Positions 44,995 through 54,590 of a stretch of DNA of 64,000 bases are shown in pieces. Numbering within the stretch: position 1 is the stretch's first letter; each line of letters begins with the position of its first letter. The stretch comes from Clostridiales bacterium. GTDB lineage: Bacteria > Bacillota > Clostridia > Christensenellales > Pumilibacteraceae. Below the pieces are notes generated by a model. That model was not told where the DNA came from. It ran no database searches and saw only the letters and a list, made by a program, of their open reading frames with translations. The position numbers and the translations under genes are program-made. The stretch spans positions 35,600 through 99,599 of the forward strand of contig JAAVHP010000006.1 in NCBI GenBank assembly GCA_014799665.1. The letters are read 5' to 3'.

Positions 44995-45753
44995 ATGAAA
45001 CGCAATTACGAGATAGCCGTATTATCCTTGGGCGCGTTCGCGCGAACCGTGCGCATTTACGCGCCTAAGTCCGCCACGCGCGCGGTGATAATGCACGACG
45101 GGCAAAACGCTTTCGACGATCAAACCGCCACCTACAAAAAAGCCTGGCGGTCGACCGATATTCTTAAAGAGCTTAAAATTAAGAACATTGCAATCATCGG
45201 GATAGACAGTACGACCACGCGCGAAGACGACTATTTGCCCTTTCCCAACGAGATCGGCGAATACGGCGAACAGCCCTACGGCGGCAAAGCAAATATTTAC
45301 GCCGATTATATCGAAAAAATAGTCATACCCTATCTCGACAAGCGGTTCGGGTTTGAGTTTTACGCCATGCTCGGGTCGAGCTCGGGCGCGCTTGCCAATA
45401 TCGCAATAGCGGCGCGAAAGAACGCACGCATAAAAGCGTACGGATTTTTTTCGACGCCGCTGTTCGTCTCCTACAAAGCATACGGCGAGTTTTTCGCAAC
45501 CAAGCCTTTCCCTGCCGAACCGCACTATCTCGTGTACACGGGCGGAAGCGAAGCGCTCGACGAAATTCCCGATAAGGAAATCACGGCGCGTATCCCGCAG
45601 CTTTTCGTGGACGATGCGTTCACACTGACCAACGCCCTGCGGTCGAGCGGCGCAACAAATATTACCACCGTTATGAATAATAAAGGGGTTCACGACGAGA
45701 TATGCTGGCGTGAACCCGAAAGAACGTTTTTCCAAACCGTAAGCAAGCTTTAA
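44995..45753 (+). CDS. Esterase of the enterochelin esterase/EstD type
   Basis: A 252-residue alpha/beta hydrolase. The nucleophile elbow is MLGSSSGALAN (about residue 125), an oxyanion region HDGQNAFD lies near 38, and a C-terminal HDEICWR supplies the catalytic His. The fold matches the putative-esterase family (PF00756-like). The substrate is unknown. AGAGGTGAC precedes the ATG; the open frame extends far upstream but those codons overlap cca and the promoter. No signal peptide, so probably cytoplasmic. Confidence 0.85.
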   Translation: MKRNYEIAVLSLGAFARTVRIYAPKSATRAVIMHDGQNAFDDQTATYKKAWRSTDILKELKIKNIAIIGIDSTTTREDDYLPFPNEIGEYGEQPYGGKANIYADYIEKIVIPYLDKRFGFEFYAMLGSSSGALANIAIAARKNARIKAYGFFSTPLFVSYKAYGEFFATKPFPAEPHYLVYTGGSEALDEIPDKEITARIPQLFVDDAFTLTNALRSSGATNITTVMNNKGVHDEICWREPERTFFQTVSKL

Positions 45754-45789
45754 CTATAAAGCTTATCCTTAATTTTTAATTCTTAATTC

Positions 45790-47865
45790 TTAATTCTTAA
45801 TTAATACTACGGCTACGTCGTCGGTCACAGCGACCTTTACGGAAACAATTCCGAGCACCGAACGAATAGCCGACGTAACCGCCGCTTCGAGGTTTCTGTC
45901 GCTGAGCGTTATACCGCTTTCGTATTTTATGTCTATACCTTGATAGCTTATTTGGCAAACGCCGTTATCGGCACAGCCGGGCACGGTTATCGAGGTTGTT
46001 TTTTTATACGCTTTTGCAAACTCGGTCGCAATCTGACGGGTGCGTTCAAGTTGGTTTTCGGTGCGCGCTACAAAGCAATTCACAGCCGTGCCGTTTACAG
46101 TCATATCCTCGTAAACGCTGTACGACTGCGTTGTCGTCTTAGGCGCGTATACCAGAGTCGTATCGTTCGATTGGTACGGCTCGAAGTGGTTGCCCTTGAC
46201 CTCGTCGTCGGTCAAGAACAAATGATCGTGAAGTCCCAGCTCGTAGGTCGCCTGCCGCGCTCCGTCGAGCGTGAGCGTACCCTCGCTGTCGCCCCACGTG
46301 CAGTCGACGATATACCACTCTCCGTTTACGAACACCTTGTTCCATGCATGCCCGCCCGCGTTCGCCAAAGAACTACCCGCACTGCCCACAACGCGCACAC
46401 ACGGTATGCCCTCTATATTGCACATGAGCGAATACGCCTTGCTCATGCCGTCGCAAACCGCGTACGGCGGATACTTAACGCCGTCTATACTGAGCGTGCC
46501 GTCGCCGAACACGCCTTCCATATAGTACGCCGAATACTTCTCGCCGTTTCTGATTTGCGTGGCGGGCGTATCGTAGGTCACCTGCCAGATTATCCAATCG
46601 TATATCGCGTGCGCCTTTTGAATATCGGTCATATCGTCGGTGCAAATTTTTCTCAAAATCTCGCGTGCGCGCGAGTAAATAACAGCCGCAGACGAGCCGA
46701 CCTTGGCAATTGGGCGAACGCCGCGCTCCGCCACCAAATACAGCTCGTCGCTGTATTCGACGCTTTCGGTGCGCGAAATTTTGTCTATGGCAAACTCGTG
46801 ATCGTCGGCGCGGTACTTGCTCTCTTCGAAATTGATATGCGGAAGTATGGCGTGAAGCTGAGAAGGCAATTTGCTTTTATTAAGTGCAGTCACCGCGTAC
46901 CTCGACGGGTTATTTACCGTATCGACCTTACAGCTCGAATGGAGCACGTTGCCATCGCGCGTGACCGTTATATCGGAATAGTTTCCGCTCGTCGCCGCAA
47001 CGTGGAAAGCTTTATTCCAAATATCCGCGGGCTTACCGAAATAATTAAAGCCCAAATAACAATCGAATTCTATCTTGACGGGTGTTCGCCCGCTCTTGTC
47101 GCGGAAGATAATATAATACTCGGCAAGCTCTGCGTATTCATATTCGCTCGTAATATACAGATCTCGTCCGCCGACTATCGTTTGAATATATGTCCGCGCC
47201 GCATACGGGAGCTGCTTGAACTCGACAGACTCAGAATATTCACTCTCGGCAAGCTCATCACCGTCTCCCAACGATTTGACTTGAAACTTATATGTGCTTT
47301 GCACAAGCGAGCTTGCGCACGCGGAAACGAACTCACCCGCGTCAAACCGCTTGTCGTCGAAAAGAGAGGAATAGCGCGGGTCTTCTTGTGAATACTCCTG
47401 CGTTTCTCCGCTCGGAAACGTTATTTGCACCACAGCGCTTCCTTCCAAATCGTAGTTCACATAAAAATGCGGATATTGGTTATCAAATTCGAAGGATAAC
47501 ACGGAATCGTCGACAGGCTCGGCGGACACTACCGTTACGATAAGCTTAGCCGTATAAAAATCCAATGCCGCAGTAACAGTGGCAGTGCCTTCGGCAACTG
47601 CGGTGGCAGTGCGCCCCTTTATAGTAACGACCGATTTATCGGATGAGGTAAGACTGTATGAGCTCGAACTGCTGTCGATCAAATTCGTCAAATCGCAGGT
47701 ATCGCCCACTTCGAGCGTGATCATGCTCTGTGTAAACTCAACGTACTCCTCGCCGAAAATCGTCCTGCCGAGCAACGAACACCCGACAAGCGCCGACGAG
47801 CACGCAAGCAAAACCGCCGCAAGCATTATACAAACTATTTTGTTAAATATATTTCGTTTAATCAT
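45790..47865 (-). CDS. Lipoprotein with Ig-like (Big_2) and transglutaminase-like domains
   Basis: A 691-residue exported lipoprotein (lipobox LVGC, Cys29). A bacterial Ig-like domain (about 45-115, ending GTATVTAALD) is followed by a long beta-rich region, then a transglutaminase/protease-like domain. The triad looks intact: Cys471 in YAVCDGMSKAY, His506 in GGHAWNK, Asp521 in VDCTWGD. Such domains are cysteine proteases or cross-linkers outside the cell. The ATG at 47865 follows AGGTGA inside the end of the upstream paralogue, so the pair is coupled. Confidence 0.85.
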   Translation of the reverse strand: MIKRNIFNKIVCIMLAAVLLACSSALVGCSLLGRTIFGEEYVEFTQSMITLEVGDTCDLTNLIDSSSSSYSLTSSDKSVVTIKGRTATAVAEGTATVTAALDFYTAKLIVTVVSAEPVDDSVLSFEFDNQYPHFYVNYDLEGSAVVQITFPSGETQEYSQEDPRYSSLFDDKRFDAGEFVSACASSLVQSTYKFQVKSLGDGDELAESEYSESVEFKQLPYAARTYIQTIVGGRDLYITSEYEYAELAEYYIIFRDKSGRTPVKIEFDCYLGFNYFGKPADIWNKAFHVAATSGNYSDITVTRDGNVLHSSCKVDTVNNPSRYAVTALNKSKLPSQLHAILPHINFEESKYRADDHEFAIDKISRTESVEYSDELYLVAERGVRPIAKVGSSAAVIYSRAREILRKICTDDMTDIQKAHAIYDWIIWQVTYDTPATQIRNGEKYSAYYMEGVFGDGTLSIDGVKYPPYAVCDGMSKAYSLMCNIEGIPCVRVVGSAGSSLANAGGHAWNKVFVNGEWYIVDCTWGDSEGTLTLDGARQATYELGLHDHLFLTDDEVKGNHFEPYQSNDTTLVYAPKTTTQSYSVYEDMTVNGTAVNCFVARTENQLERTRQIATEFAKAYKKTTSITVPGCADNGVCQISYQGIDIKYESGITLSDRNLEAAVTSAIRSVLGIVSVKVAVTDDVAVVLIKN

Positions 47866-47867
47866 TA

Positions 47868-50357
47868 TCACCTGCCGGTAAAAGTCGTTCGCATTACCGT
47901 TGCGCCGACGTAAAGCACGTTGCCAACCAAATACACAGACACGGTCGGAAAGCGTTTACCGTATGTTTTAATGGCGAACTCGTCCACCGCTTTTTGCAAT
48001 TCTTTCTCTATCTCACCCCTAAGCTCGTCATCGTAGACAATGTCGAGATACCAATCTATCATTAACTCTACGCCGTGCGTCATTACAGTATTCGTAATTA
48101 TGCTACCTACCGTAATTACGGAAAATTCGGTCTTGGGGATCGACGAAAATGCGTCGATCACCGCCGCCTTTATTTCGCCACGTTCTATATCTTCGTACTC
48201 TATGAATTTATCGTATACAAAATCGCCGTCAGTTTTCTTTTCTATGTATACGAGTAGCCCCTCGTCGTAAGCGTCAAGCGGCGTTAGCTCAACATCGATA
48301 CCGAGATCTTCGGCGTAGTTTACAGGCATAAACAGCCCGCGGTGTGAGGTATATTCGCCCGAGCGTTTTATTCCCAGCTCGTCACTCTCGACCTCGCCGC
48401 CGAACACGTCCACGTAGTACCATGCTCCGTCTAGATTGAGCGCATTGCAATAGTACGGCGTTTTGTTTTTATAGGTATAAAGAATATCGCACTCTATCCC
48501 TTCCATACGGCACATAAATGCAAACGCCTTCGCCATGCCCTCACTCGTCAGCGCGGGTCTGTCCGAAACGATAACGGTAAGCTCCGCGCTTCCGAACGCC
48601 CCTTCCAAAAACCTCGACGAAGAGCCTTTGTCCGTGGAGTAAGAATGCACGGTAGTCCACTGCAACCAGTCGTATATCGTGTGAACCGTTTGCGCCTGAG
48701 TGTAATCGTGCGCAACTATGCCGAGTAGAACGTTCCGCACCGCTTTATTTATTATTTCAGCAGTGCTGTTCTCTGTAGGTAACGGTCGTCCGCCGTCGAG
48801 CGCGACCGCCAAAAGCTGTTCGGAGGTTTTAACTTCCACCCCACCGCGGCGACGGTCTATTGGCATAATAAAGCTCTTGCCGCGAAGATAGGCTTTATCG
48901 TATTCCAGGTGCGGAAGCTCGTAATATAATTGATAAATCTCGCTTGATTTTTCGGTGGTATTCGGCGCGTTATGATAGTCTCCGAAATCGACGATCAATT
49001 TAGAGCCGTCTAATCGCGTTACTACCGTCAAACCCAACGCCGCGGCTTGGTTTTTAACCGTCAACTCCGAGCCTATCACGCCGCGCGACAAATAGCATTC
49101 GGCGTGCTTCGAGCCGCACGCGTACACCTCGCGCACCCACCGTTCGAGGTCGGCAGTATCAGATATAAATCCGTTATGAGCGAGCACCGTTTCGTCCAAA
49201 AATTTCTGCGCTATGGCGGGATACTGCGTGAACTTAACCTCGGTCTTACCGTCCGCAACAATCTCTATGCGGTACGAAGACGGCTCGGCGGCGCACACCT
49301 CTATAATGCCGTCAAGATTAAGCGCGCCTTTCTCGAAGCGGTACGAGTTCTGCGCGTCAGACCTATCTATATTAACTCGGCTTCCGTCGGGACAGAAAAC
49401 GGACGCGCGCACGATATATCCGTTATCTCGCCACTTTAAGTATACGCTGTCCTCCTCGTCGAACACAACTTCGCCCGTCGGCGCGCGCCCGCCCGATGCG
49501 GTTATCTTTACACTTTTCTCCTTGCCGAAATTACGCGACAGCCCGTTAACTTTGAGCGTCACCTCGTACTCGCCCGCGTTCTCCGGCGTGAACGAAAAGA
49601 TTCTTTTATCGCCGCACACCTCGCCGTTCACCATCCACTCGTATACCGAGGGATAGTTGCTCGGCGCTACGAATTCGCGCGCAGTAAAGATCACGGGCGA
49701 AAAATTGCCGTCGGTCTGACTGAGAACACCCGAAACGGCCGCGTCGACAAACGACGGATAATACATCGCCACACGCTTGCTTTCTGTAATGCCGTCGGCA
49801 GAAGCCTCTACCGTGTATTCGCCGTAACCTTTGGGCGTAAACTCGAATGTTTCACCGCTACCCGCCGCCTTGTCGTCAACCGTCCATTCTATTACGGTAT
49901 CGGGGTCGGGTCCGTCTACATACGCCCTAAACGTAACGGGCTTCGGCTTTTCGGTAAGCGGGTCGACCGTTTGGTATTGATCGGTCACTTCGACGGACAA
50001 GCTGCTGCTCTGCATATACCCGACCGAAACGCTCAGTGTTACGCAGTTATCATAGGCGTAAATATCGACCGTGGTCTCGCCCTTTTTGCGCGCGGTCAAG
50101 CGATTGCCGCTAACCGACGCTATATCCTCGTCGTTTGAAAAAACGGTTATATCTTTATCGGCGTTAAAGTCCGAAAACGAAACGTACGGGAGCAAGTCTC
50201 GACTTTCGCCCACCGTCATAAAAACACTCTCGCAATTGAGCGAAATGCAAATCTCCTCGTCGCACCCCGTTAAAGTAAAAACGGACAGAGCGAATATGAA
50301 AGCGACGGCAAAGAGCCTTGCCAACCGCTTTACAATAGAAGAAGTGAATAGTTTCAC
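47868..50357 (-). CDS. Lipoprotein paralogue with Ig-like/PKD-like domains and a degenerate transglutaminase fold
   Basis: An 829-residue lipoprotein (lipobox LTGC, Cys32). It has a Big_2-like domain (about 36-112), two PKD-like beta domains (about 120-290) and a C-terminal domain matching the neighbour's transglutaminase domain (AKAFAFMCRMEGIEC). The catalytic Cys is Ser605 (TSEGMAKAF) and the His position is Tyr, while the Asp (YYVDVFGG) remains, so catalysis is unlikely. The GTG start lies 6 nt behind the -10 box with no Shine-Dalgarno, hence leaderless. It may act as a non-catalytic partner. Confidence 0.82.
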   Translation of the reverse strand: MKLFTSSIVKRLARLFAVAFIFALSVFTLTGCDEEICISLNCESVFMTVGESRDLLPYVSFSDFNADKDITVFSNDEDIASVSGNRLTARKKGETTVDIYAYDNCVTLSVSVGYMQSSSLSVEVTDQYQTVDPLTEKPKPVTFRAYVDGPDPDTVIEWTVDDKAAGSGETFEFTPKGYGEYTVEASADGITESKRVAMYYPSFVDAAVSGVLSQTDGNFSPVIFTAREFVAPSNYPSVYEWMVNGEVCGDKRIFSFTPENAGEYEVTLKVNGLSRNFGKEKSVKITASGGRAPTGEVVFDEEDSVYLKWRDNGYIVRASVFCPDGSRVNIDRSDAQNSYRFEKGALNLDGIIEVCAAEPSSYRIEIVADGKTEVKFTQYPAIAQKFLDETVLAHNGFISDTADLERWVREVYACGSKHAECYLSRGVIGSELTVKNQAAALGLTVVTRLDGSKLIVDFGDYHNAPNTTEKSSEIYQLYYELPHLEYDKAYLRGKSFIMPIDRRRGGVEVKTSEQLLAVALDGGRPLPTENSTAEIINKAVRNVLLGIVAHDYTQAQTVHTIYDWLQWTTVHSYSTDKGSSSRFLEGAFGSAELTVIVSDRPALTSEGMAKAFAFMCRMEGIECDILYTYKNKTPYYCNALNLDGAWYYVDVFGGEVESDELGIKRSGEYTSHRGLFMPVNYAEDLGIDVELTPLDAYDEGLLVYIEKKTDGDFVYDKFIEYEDIERGEIKAAVIDAFSSIPKTEFSVITVGSIITNTVMTHGVELMIDWYLDIVYDDELRGEIEKELQKAVDEFAIKTYGKRFPTVSVYLVGNVLYVGATVMRTTFTGR

Positions 50358-50363
50358 AATTAT

Positions 50364-50392
50364 ATTATATCAGTTTATGCCGAATAAATCAA
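50364..50392 (-). promoter_or_regulatory. Promoter of the lipoprotein pair, leaderless
   Basis: TTGATT (50387-50392) and TATAAT (50364-50369) on the minus strand with 17-nt spacing. Only 6 nt separate the -10 box from the GTG. Confidence 0.7.
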
Positions 50393-50478
50393 GTCTTTGG
50401 CGACAACGACTGCTCTTACGTCAAGCCTAACGCCGTTTTTCTATCATTTTACGCCATACCTCGACATAAAATAACGGT

Positions 50479-51990
50479 ATGAAATCAATGGTTAAGGCGG
50501 TTTTCACGCTGACCGCGTTCACGTTCGTGGAACGCACGCTCGGCTTTTTATTCAAAATCTACCTGTCGCGGCAGATAGGCGCTGTCGGCATGGGTATCTA
50601 CTCGGTGGCGACGTCGTTTTTTTTCGTCCTGCTCACACTCATGACCTCGGGCATTCCGCTTGTAGTAAGCAAGCTGACCGCCAAAGATAAATCGCTGGGC
50701 GGCAGTCTTTGCTCGGCGGCGCTCATTTTCGAGCTCATTATATCGCTCGTCGTGTGCGGTATCGTTTTGATATTCCAAAAACCGATAGGCGCGCTTTTCG
50801 CCGACAGCCAATCCATGACGCTCGTTATAATCATGCTGCCCGCGCTTGTGTTTTCTGGCGTATACTCGGCGTTCCGCGGCGTGCTTTGGGGCGAAAAGAA
50901 ATTCACCTCGGTAAGCGTAGTCGAGTTGATAGAGCAGGTAGCGCGCATAGTGTGCTGCGTTGCGCTGTTCAGCCTGTTTAAGAACAAAATAAACGCAGTA
51001 GCCCTATCCATGTCGGTGGCGTGCTTCGTGTCCGCGCTCGCCTGCGTTATATTCTACTTCTGCGGCAAGCGGAAGCTTAAAAGCCCCAAATCTACACTAA
51101 AACCGCTCATAACGACATCGCTGCCCATAACGCTGTCGCGCACGACTTCGAGCGTGAATAACTACATAATAGCGATCGCAATACCGTTTTTACTCATGAC
51201 GAGCGGGCTCAACACCGAGCAATCGATGTACGTTTTCGGCTCGTGCGTGGGCATGGCGTTGCCGCTACTGTATCTTCCCATAACGGTGGTCGGCTCGCTC
51301 GCGTTCGTCATGATCCCCACCCTTTCGGAAGCGTACGCCAAGGGCGATAAAAAGAGCACCTGCCGCCAGATAGAGAGCGCGCTTTCGTTCTCGGTGATCG
51401 TCGCGGCGATAGTCCTGCCCGTGTATATCGCGCTCGGCGGGCCGCTCGGCACGTTCATTTACAACAATACCGACGCAGGCATATTCCTGAGAAAATCGGC
51501 GTGGCTGCTCTTGCCGCTGTCGTTCGAGAACATAGCGTCGTCCATGCTCAACTCGCTCGACCTCGAAAAGAAATCGCTCATAAACTACCTTATCGGCGCG
51601 GTGGTCATGTATATAATTTGCTTCGCGTTCTATTCGCGCTTCAATATGGACGTATTCATGGCGGCGTTCGGCGTAAGCCTTATCACCTCGGCGACTCTCG
51701 ACGTGATAGACATAAAACGCCGCACGGGCATGAAGCTGACCTTCTTCAAGCCGCTTCTTATTTGCGTGGCGGGCGCGTACCCCGCATGGCTGTTCACGCG
51801 CTACGTTTATAACATTATCCCCGGTAACGTTTTGCCGATAATAGTTTCCGGCATAGGTGGCGTGTGCTTCGCCGCGCTCGTTGCGGTCATATTCGGCGCG
51901 ATCGACTTCGACGTGAATATAAACAAGAAGAAAAAACGGCACAACCCTAAATTTAAAAAGTTAGGAAAAATTAAAAAAGCTCAGTCTTAA
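50479..51990 (+). CDS. SpoVB/MurJ-type lipid flippase (MOP superfamily)
   Basis: A 503-residue protein with about 14 TMs. TLGFLFKIYLSRQIGAVGMGIY near the start and SGIPLVVSKLTA match stage V sporulation protein B and related oligosaccharide/lipid II flippases. The C-terminus is Lys-rich and cytoplasmic. It may flip lipid-linked precursors for spore cortex, wall or surface glycan. No Shine-Dalgarno is seen; a -10-like TAAAAT lies 6 nt before the ATG, but its -35 is weak. Confidence 0.88.
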   Translation: MKSMVKAVFTLTAFTFVERTLGFLFKIYLSRQIGAVGMGIYSVATSFFFVLLTLMTSGIPLVVSKLTAKDKSLGGSLCSAALIFELIISLVVCGIVLIFQKPIGALFADSQSMTLVIIMLPALVFSGVYSAFRGVLWGEKKFTSVSVVELIEQVARIVCCVALFSLFKNKINAVALSMSVACFVSALACVIFYFCGKRKLKSPKSTLKPLITTSLPITLSRTTSSVNNYIIAIAIPFLLMTSGLNTEQSMYVFGSCVGMALPLLYLPITVVGSLAFVMIPTLSEAYAKGDKKSTCRQIESALSFSVIVAAIVLPVYIALGGPLGTFIYNNTDAGIFLRKSAWLLLPLSFENIASSMLNSLDLEKKSLINYLIGAVVMYIICFAFYSRFNMDVFMAAFGVSLITSATLDVIDIKRRTGMKLTFFKPLLICVAGAYPAWLFTRYVYNIIPGNVLPIIVSGIGGVCFAALVAVIFGAIDFDVNINKKKKRHNPKFKKLGKIKKAQS

Positions 51991-51994
51991 AGAC

Positions 51995-52023
51995 TTTACT
52001 TTACATATCTTGTATGCTATAAT
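51995..52023 (+). promoter_or_regulatory. Promoter of the ECF S-component gene
   Basis: TTTACT (51995-52000) and TATAAT (52018-52023) with 17-nt spacing. The start codon is about 190 nt further on, so the mRNA leader contains the palindromic element at 52040-52196. Confidence 0.6.
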
Positions 52024-52039
52024 GAAATTAATAAAATAA

Positions 52040-52196
52040 GGGTGAAGGTTGGGAGAAATACGCAAAGATTGCGTCGGCGTTTTACACGGTAAAAAGGCGT
52101 TTCGACGAAGTCGTAGCAGCGCTACGGCGAGGAGAAACAACGCATTTATCCGTGCAAAACGGTAGCAAGATTGCGCATTTCGGACAACGTTCACCC
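52040..52196. repeat. Large palindromic intergenic element, 157 bp
   Basis: The ends are GGGTGAA and TTCACCC; the halves are imperfect inverted repeats (GTTG, GAAAT-CGCAA, TTGC, GTTTT-CACGG, GCGTT). The core GTAGCAGCGCTAC (52113-52125) lies at the exact centre. The same core is central in the element at 59235. It lies in the leader of the ECF S-component gene. It does not match a THF or TPP riboswitch. Confidence 0.78.
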
Positions 52197-52219
52197 GTAA
52201 TAAAAGGAGAAGCCCGACA

Positions 52220-52879
52220 TTGATCAACGATCAACAGGAAATTGCGACTCCGGACATAAGAAAAAAGTCTAACGTCCGTTCGCAGCAAATCAAGTTTGGA
52301 ACGACAAAATGGCTCACGTACACGGCGGTATTCGCCGCGCTTTCTCTCGTGATGAAATTTATCGGTCAATTTCTCACGCTGACGCCCAACTTTAAGATAA
52401 CGCCTATTTACGTGGTATGGCTTATCTCCGCCGCAGTGCTCGGTCCCGTCGGCGGCGGGATCGTCTGCTTCGTGTCCGACGTTCTCGGCGCGATCATATT
52501 CCCTATGGGCGCGCTCAATCCTTTACTGACGCTCGGCTGCACATTATACGGCGTGATCGCAGGGCTATGCTTTAAGTATTTCCCCGTAAAAAACTACATC
52601 GCAAAGTTTTTGTTTGCGGGGATAGCATGTACCTTGCTTATTACCCTCTTATTCGACTCGTTTGCGATATGGTGGTGGTGTCGATACTACTTGCATCTCA
52701 AATCATATCTCGAAAAGGGGTTTTGGGTATACGTAGGGGCGTCGCGCGTACTGCAACTCGCGGTCGGCGCGATAAACATAGTCGTCACCGTAATGATGAT
52801 ACCGTTACTGACCAAACTGCGGTTATTACCGCCGCTCAATAAAAAAGCAAAAAGCACGGAGGAACACGACCATGCCTAA
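52220..52879 (+). CDS. ECF transporter S component, folate-type (FolT-like)
   Basis: A 219-residue membrane protein with a 45-residue hydrophilic N-terminus and about six TMs. LTPNFKITPIYVVWLISAAVLG and GPVGGGIVCFVSDVLGAI resemble FolT-like substrate-binding subunits. S components capture a vitamin and dock onto a shared EcfAA'T module, not present here. The start is a TTG with AAAGGAG 12 nt upstream, so the true start is uncertain. The tautomerase gene overlaps its 3' end by 8 nt. Confidence 0.78.
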   Translation: MINDQQEIATPDIRKKSNVRSQQIKFGTTKWLTYTAVFAALSLVMKFIGQFLTLTPNFKITPIYVVWLISAAVLGPVGGGIVCFVSDVLGAIIFPMGALNPLLTLGCTLYGVIAGLCFKYFPVKNYIAKFLFAGIACTLLITLLFDSFAIWWWCRYYLHLKSYLEKGFWVYVGASRVLQLAVGAINIVVTVMMIPLLTKLRLLPPLNKKAKSTEEHDHA

Positions 52880-53111
52880 TATCTCGGTAAAAATGCTTGC
52901 GGGAAGAACGCAGGCGCAAAAGGAAAAGCTTGCCCGCGATCTCGTAGAGGTATTGTCGCGCGATCTCGGCGCAGACAAACATTGGATCACCTGCACTATC
53001 GAGGACTACGACGCCGAGGAGTGGCAGGAAGTTTTCAAAACCGAAATCGCCGATAAGCCCGACGAAGTCGTTTTCAAAAAACCCGAGTACGACCCGAAAG
53101 TGCTTTTATAA
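52872..53111 (+). CDS. 4-oxalocrotonate tautomerase-family protein
   Basis: A 79-residue tautomerase-fold protein with Pro right after the start Met (MPNISVKMLAGRT), the catalytic N-terminal proline of the family, and a helix EKLARDLVEVLSRDLG. ATG overlaps the S-component gene by 8 nt. The substrate is unknown. At 79 residues it is slightly longer than classic 62-residue members. Confidence 0.8.
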   Translation: MPNISVKMLAGRTQAQKEKLARDLVEVLSRDLGADKHWITCTIEDYDAEEWQEVFKTEIADKPDEVVFKKPEYDPKVLL

Positions 53112-54413
53112 TTCGTAACTTCTAATTTCTTCGTATATTTTAAAGTACATTTTTTGCACTTGCGAATATTCTATCTCGCGCACGATCTCGCCTGTGTCGG
53201 GGTCTTTTTCCGGTTCGCCCGTATCCGGATTGATAGGCGTAACGACTTCGCCTTTATTACCGTTGTCGTAGCTGCCGGTGCCGTTTTCCGCACCGTTGGA
53301 TTTAAGATAAAGGTTATTAAAGAACTCGGCGATCTGCCCTATTATATCGGGCTGCGAATTCCAATACGCATTTGCGTACCTGCGTTCTTTGGCCACGAGC
53401 GGGCTTATTTGTACACCCAATTCGTTAAAGCTCTGCCAGTCGCCCGCGAGCGAAAGCGCAGATAACAAGTTATCGAAAGAAGCGTAATACCCACAATACC
53501 GCAAGTAATCGTTCTCGGACGAAACAAGAATATACCGCGCCAAAAGGTTGGCATCCCCCTCGCGCTGAACACCCTTGGTATGCGCAAGCTCGTGCGCGAG
53601 CGTAGAGGTTATCGTAGTGGGCGGCGCGGCAACATTGAGCGTCGCTTCGCCAAACGGTAAGAACGTTACACCCGTTATGAGCATATCGGATAAAAACCAG
53701 CTGTTTACGACAGGCTTGGCCGTAGGCGTATATTTCGCAAAATACCCGTTAAAGAAAGGCGCGTCGAGCCGCTTATACTCTTCCACCATAATATCGGCAA
53801 GCTCCCCGAACGCATACGGGCAAACAACGCAACCGTTTTCATCGCGTTCCAAGCTATTCGCAAGCCTATTATAATCGGCTAAAAAGTATTCGACTACTTT
53901 TCGAGCTTGCGACGCCGTGTATTTGTTTTCGGTTTGCGGCACGGGCATTTCGGCGCGGTAGTACCCGAACCCCATAGACATTATATATAAATTGAGTAAG
54001 TACGCGCCAAACGTAGCGATAACTACTAAGCCCACCGCTATTCTCTTAAACCTACCCTTGCATAAATTAATAAACACTCTTACCAATAAGAACACGCCGA
54101 GCATTATTCCCGATACGATCAACAATTCGAGCACCGAGCACGGCAAAAAGCTCGTCAAATGCCCTGTAAAGCTTTCCCAACCCGCTTGGATATGAGTAGT
54201 CCAAAATTCGGCAACGCGTGGGTCTTTGCGCACATCGAGCATTACAATGAGTGGAATAAGAAGAACACATAACGCTATTCCCCATCCGACAAAAAACTTG
54301 CCTATCGGTCGGCGCACGATCTCTGCGCGGTAGCCGTCTGCACAGTAAACACGCCGCGAAAACTTTTCGGGGCGAAGCTCGGGCTTATTGGGTCTTAAAA
54401 AAAGCGTTCTCAC
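53106..54413 (-). CDS. DUF3810 membrane protein with metallopeptidase-like HExxH
   Basis: A 435-residue protein. Three TMs lie within about 35-155, followed by a large domain with LAHELAHTKGVQREGDANL, an HExxH zinc motif with a downstream Glu that could be the third ligand. This is the DUF3810 family; peptidase activity is unproven. The C-terminal part is Asp/Glu/Gly-rich and low-complexity. The start is GTG at 54413 with no Shine-Dalgarno, 9 nt after the -10 box (leaderless). Confidence 0.8.
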   Translation of the reverse strand: MRTLFLRPNKPELRPEKFSRRVYCADGYRAEIVRRPIGKFFVGWGIALCVLLIPLIVMLDVRKDPRVAEFWTTHIQAGWESFTGHLTSFLPCSVLELLIVSGIMLGVFLLVRVFINLCKGRFKRIAVGLVVIATFGAYLLNLYIMSMGFGYYRAEMPVPQTENKYTASQARKVVEYFLADYNRLANSLERDENGCVVCPYAFGELADIMVEEYKRLDAPFFNGYFAKYTPTAKPVVNSWFLSDMLITGVTFLPFGEATLNVAAPPTTITSTLAHELAHTKGVQREGDANLLARYILVSSENDYLRYCGYYASFDNLLSALSLAGDWQSFNELGVQISPLVAKERRYANAYWNSQPDIIGQIAEFFNNLYLKSNGAENGTGSYDNGNKGEVVTPINPDTGEPEKDPDTGEIVREIEYSQVQKMYFKIYEEIRSYEL

Positions 54414-54422
54414 TATACGGTT

Positions 54423-54451
54423 ATTTTACACTACCCCGATAAAAATGTCAA
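54423..54451 (-). promoter_or_regulatory. Promoter of the DUF3810 gene, leaderless
   Basis: TTGACA (54446-54451) and TAAAAT (54423-54428) on the minus strand with 17-nt spacing; the GTG start follows the -10 box by 9 nt. Confidence 0.78.
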
Positions 54452-54521
54452 TATCGGTTTAATCTGATTTTAATCTTTCTGTAATCTATTTCTTATTTAC
54501 GGTCAGTATAATAATTGTGTA

Positions 54522-54550
54522 TTGACAAACAGTACCGAGTTTGATATAAT
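54522..54550 (+). promoter_or_regulatory. Perfect promoter of the NfeD/flotillin operon
   Basis: TTGACA (54522-54527) and TATAAT (54545-54550), exactly 17 nt apart, followed by a small dyad (GATAAT..ATTATC) and AAAAGGAG before the ATG. Confidence 0.88.
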
Positions 54551-54590
54551 TAGTTTTGATAATTTCGATTATCAAAAAAGGAGACGTGCA

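Noticed and set aside
45940..47391. 483-codon plus-strand frame opposite the transglutaminase lipoprotein
   Set aside because: It is antisense to a gene with lipobox and catalytic triad and has no recognisable domain.
52040..52196. Possible THF or TPP riboswitch before the ECF S component
   Set aside because: The region is a symmetrical palindrome shared in design with other loci and lacks the conserved riboswitch motifs.
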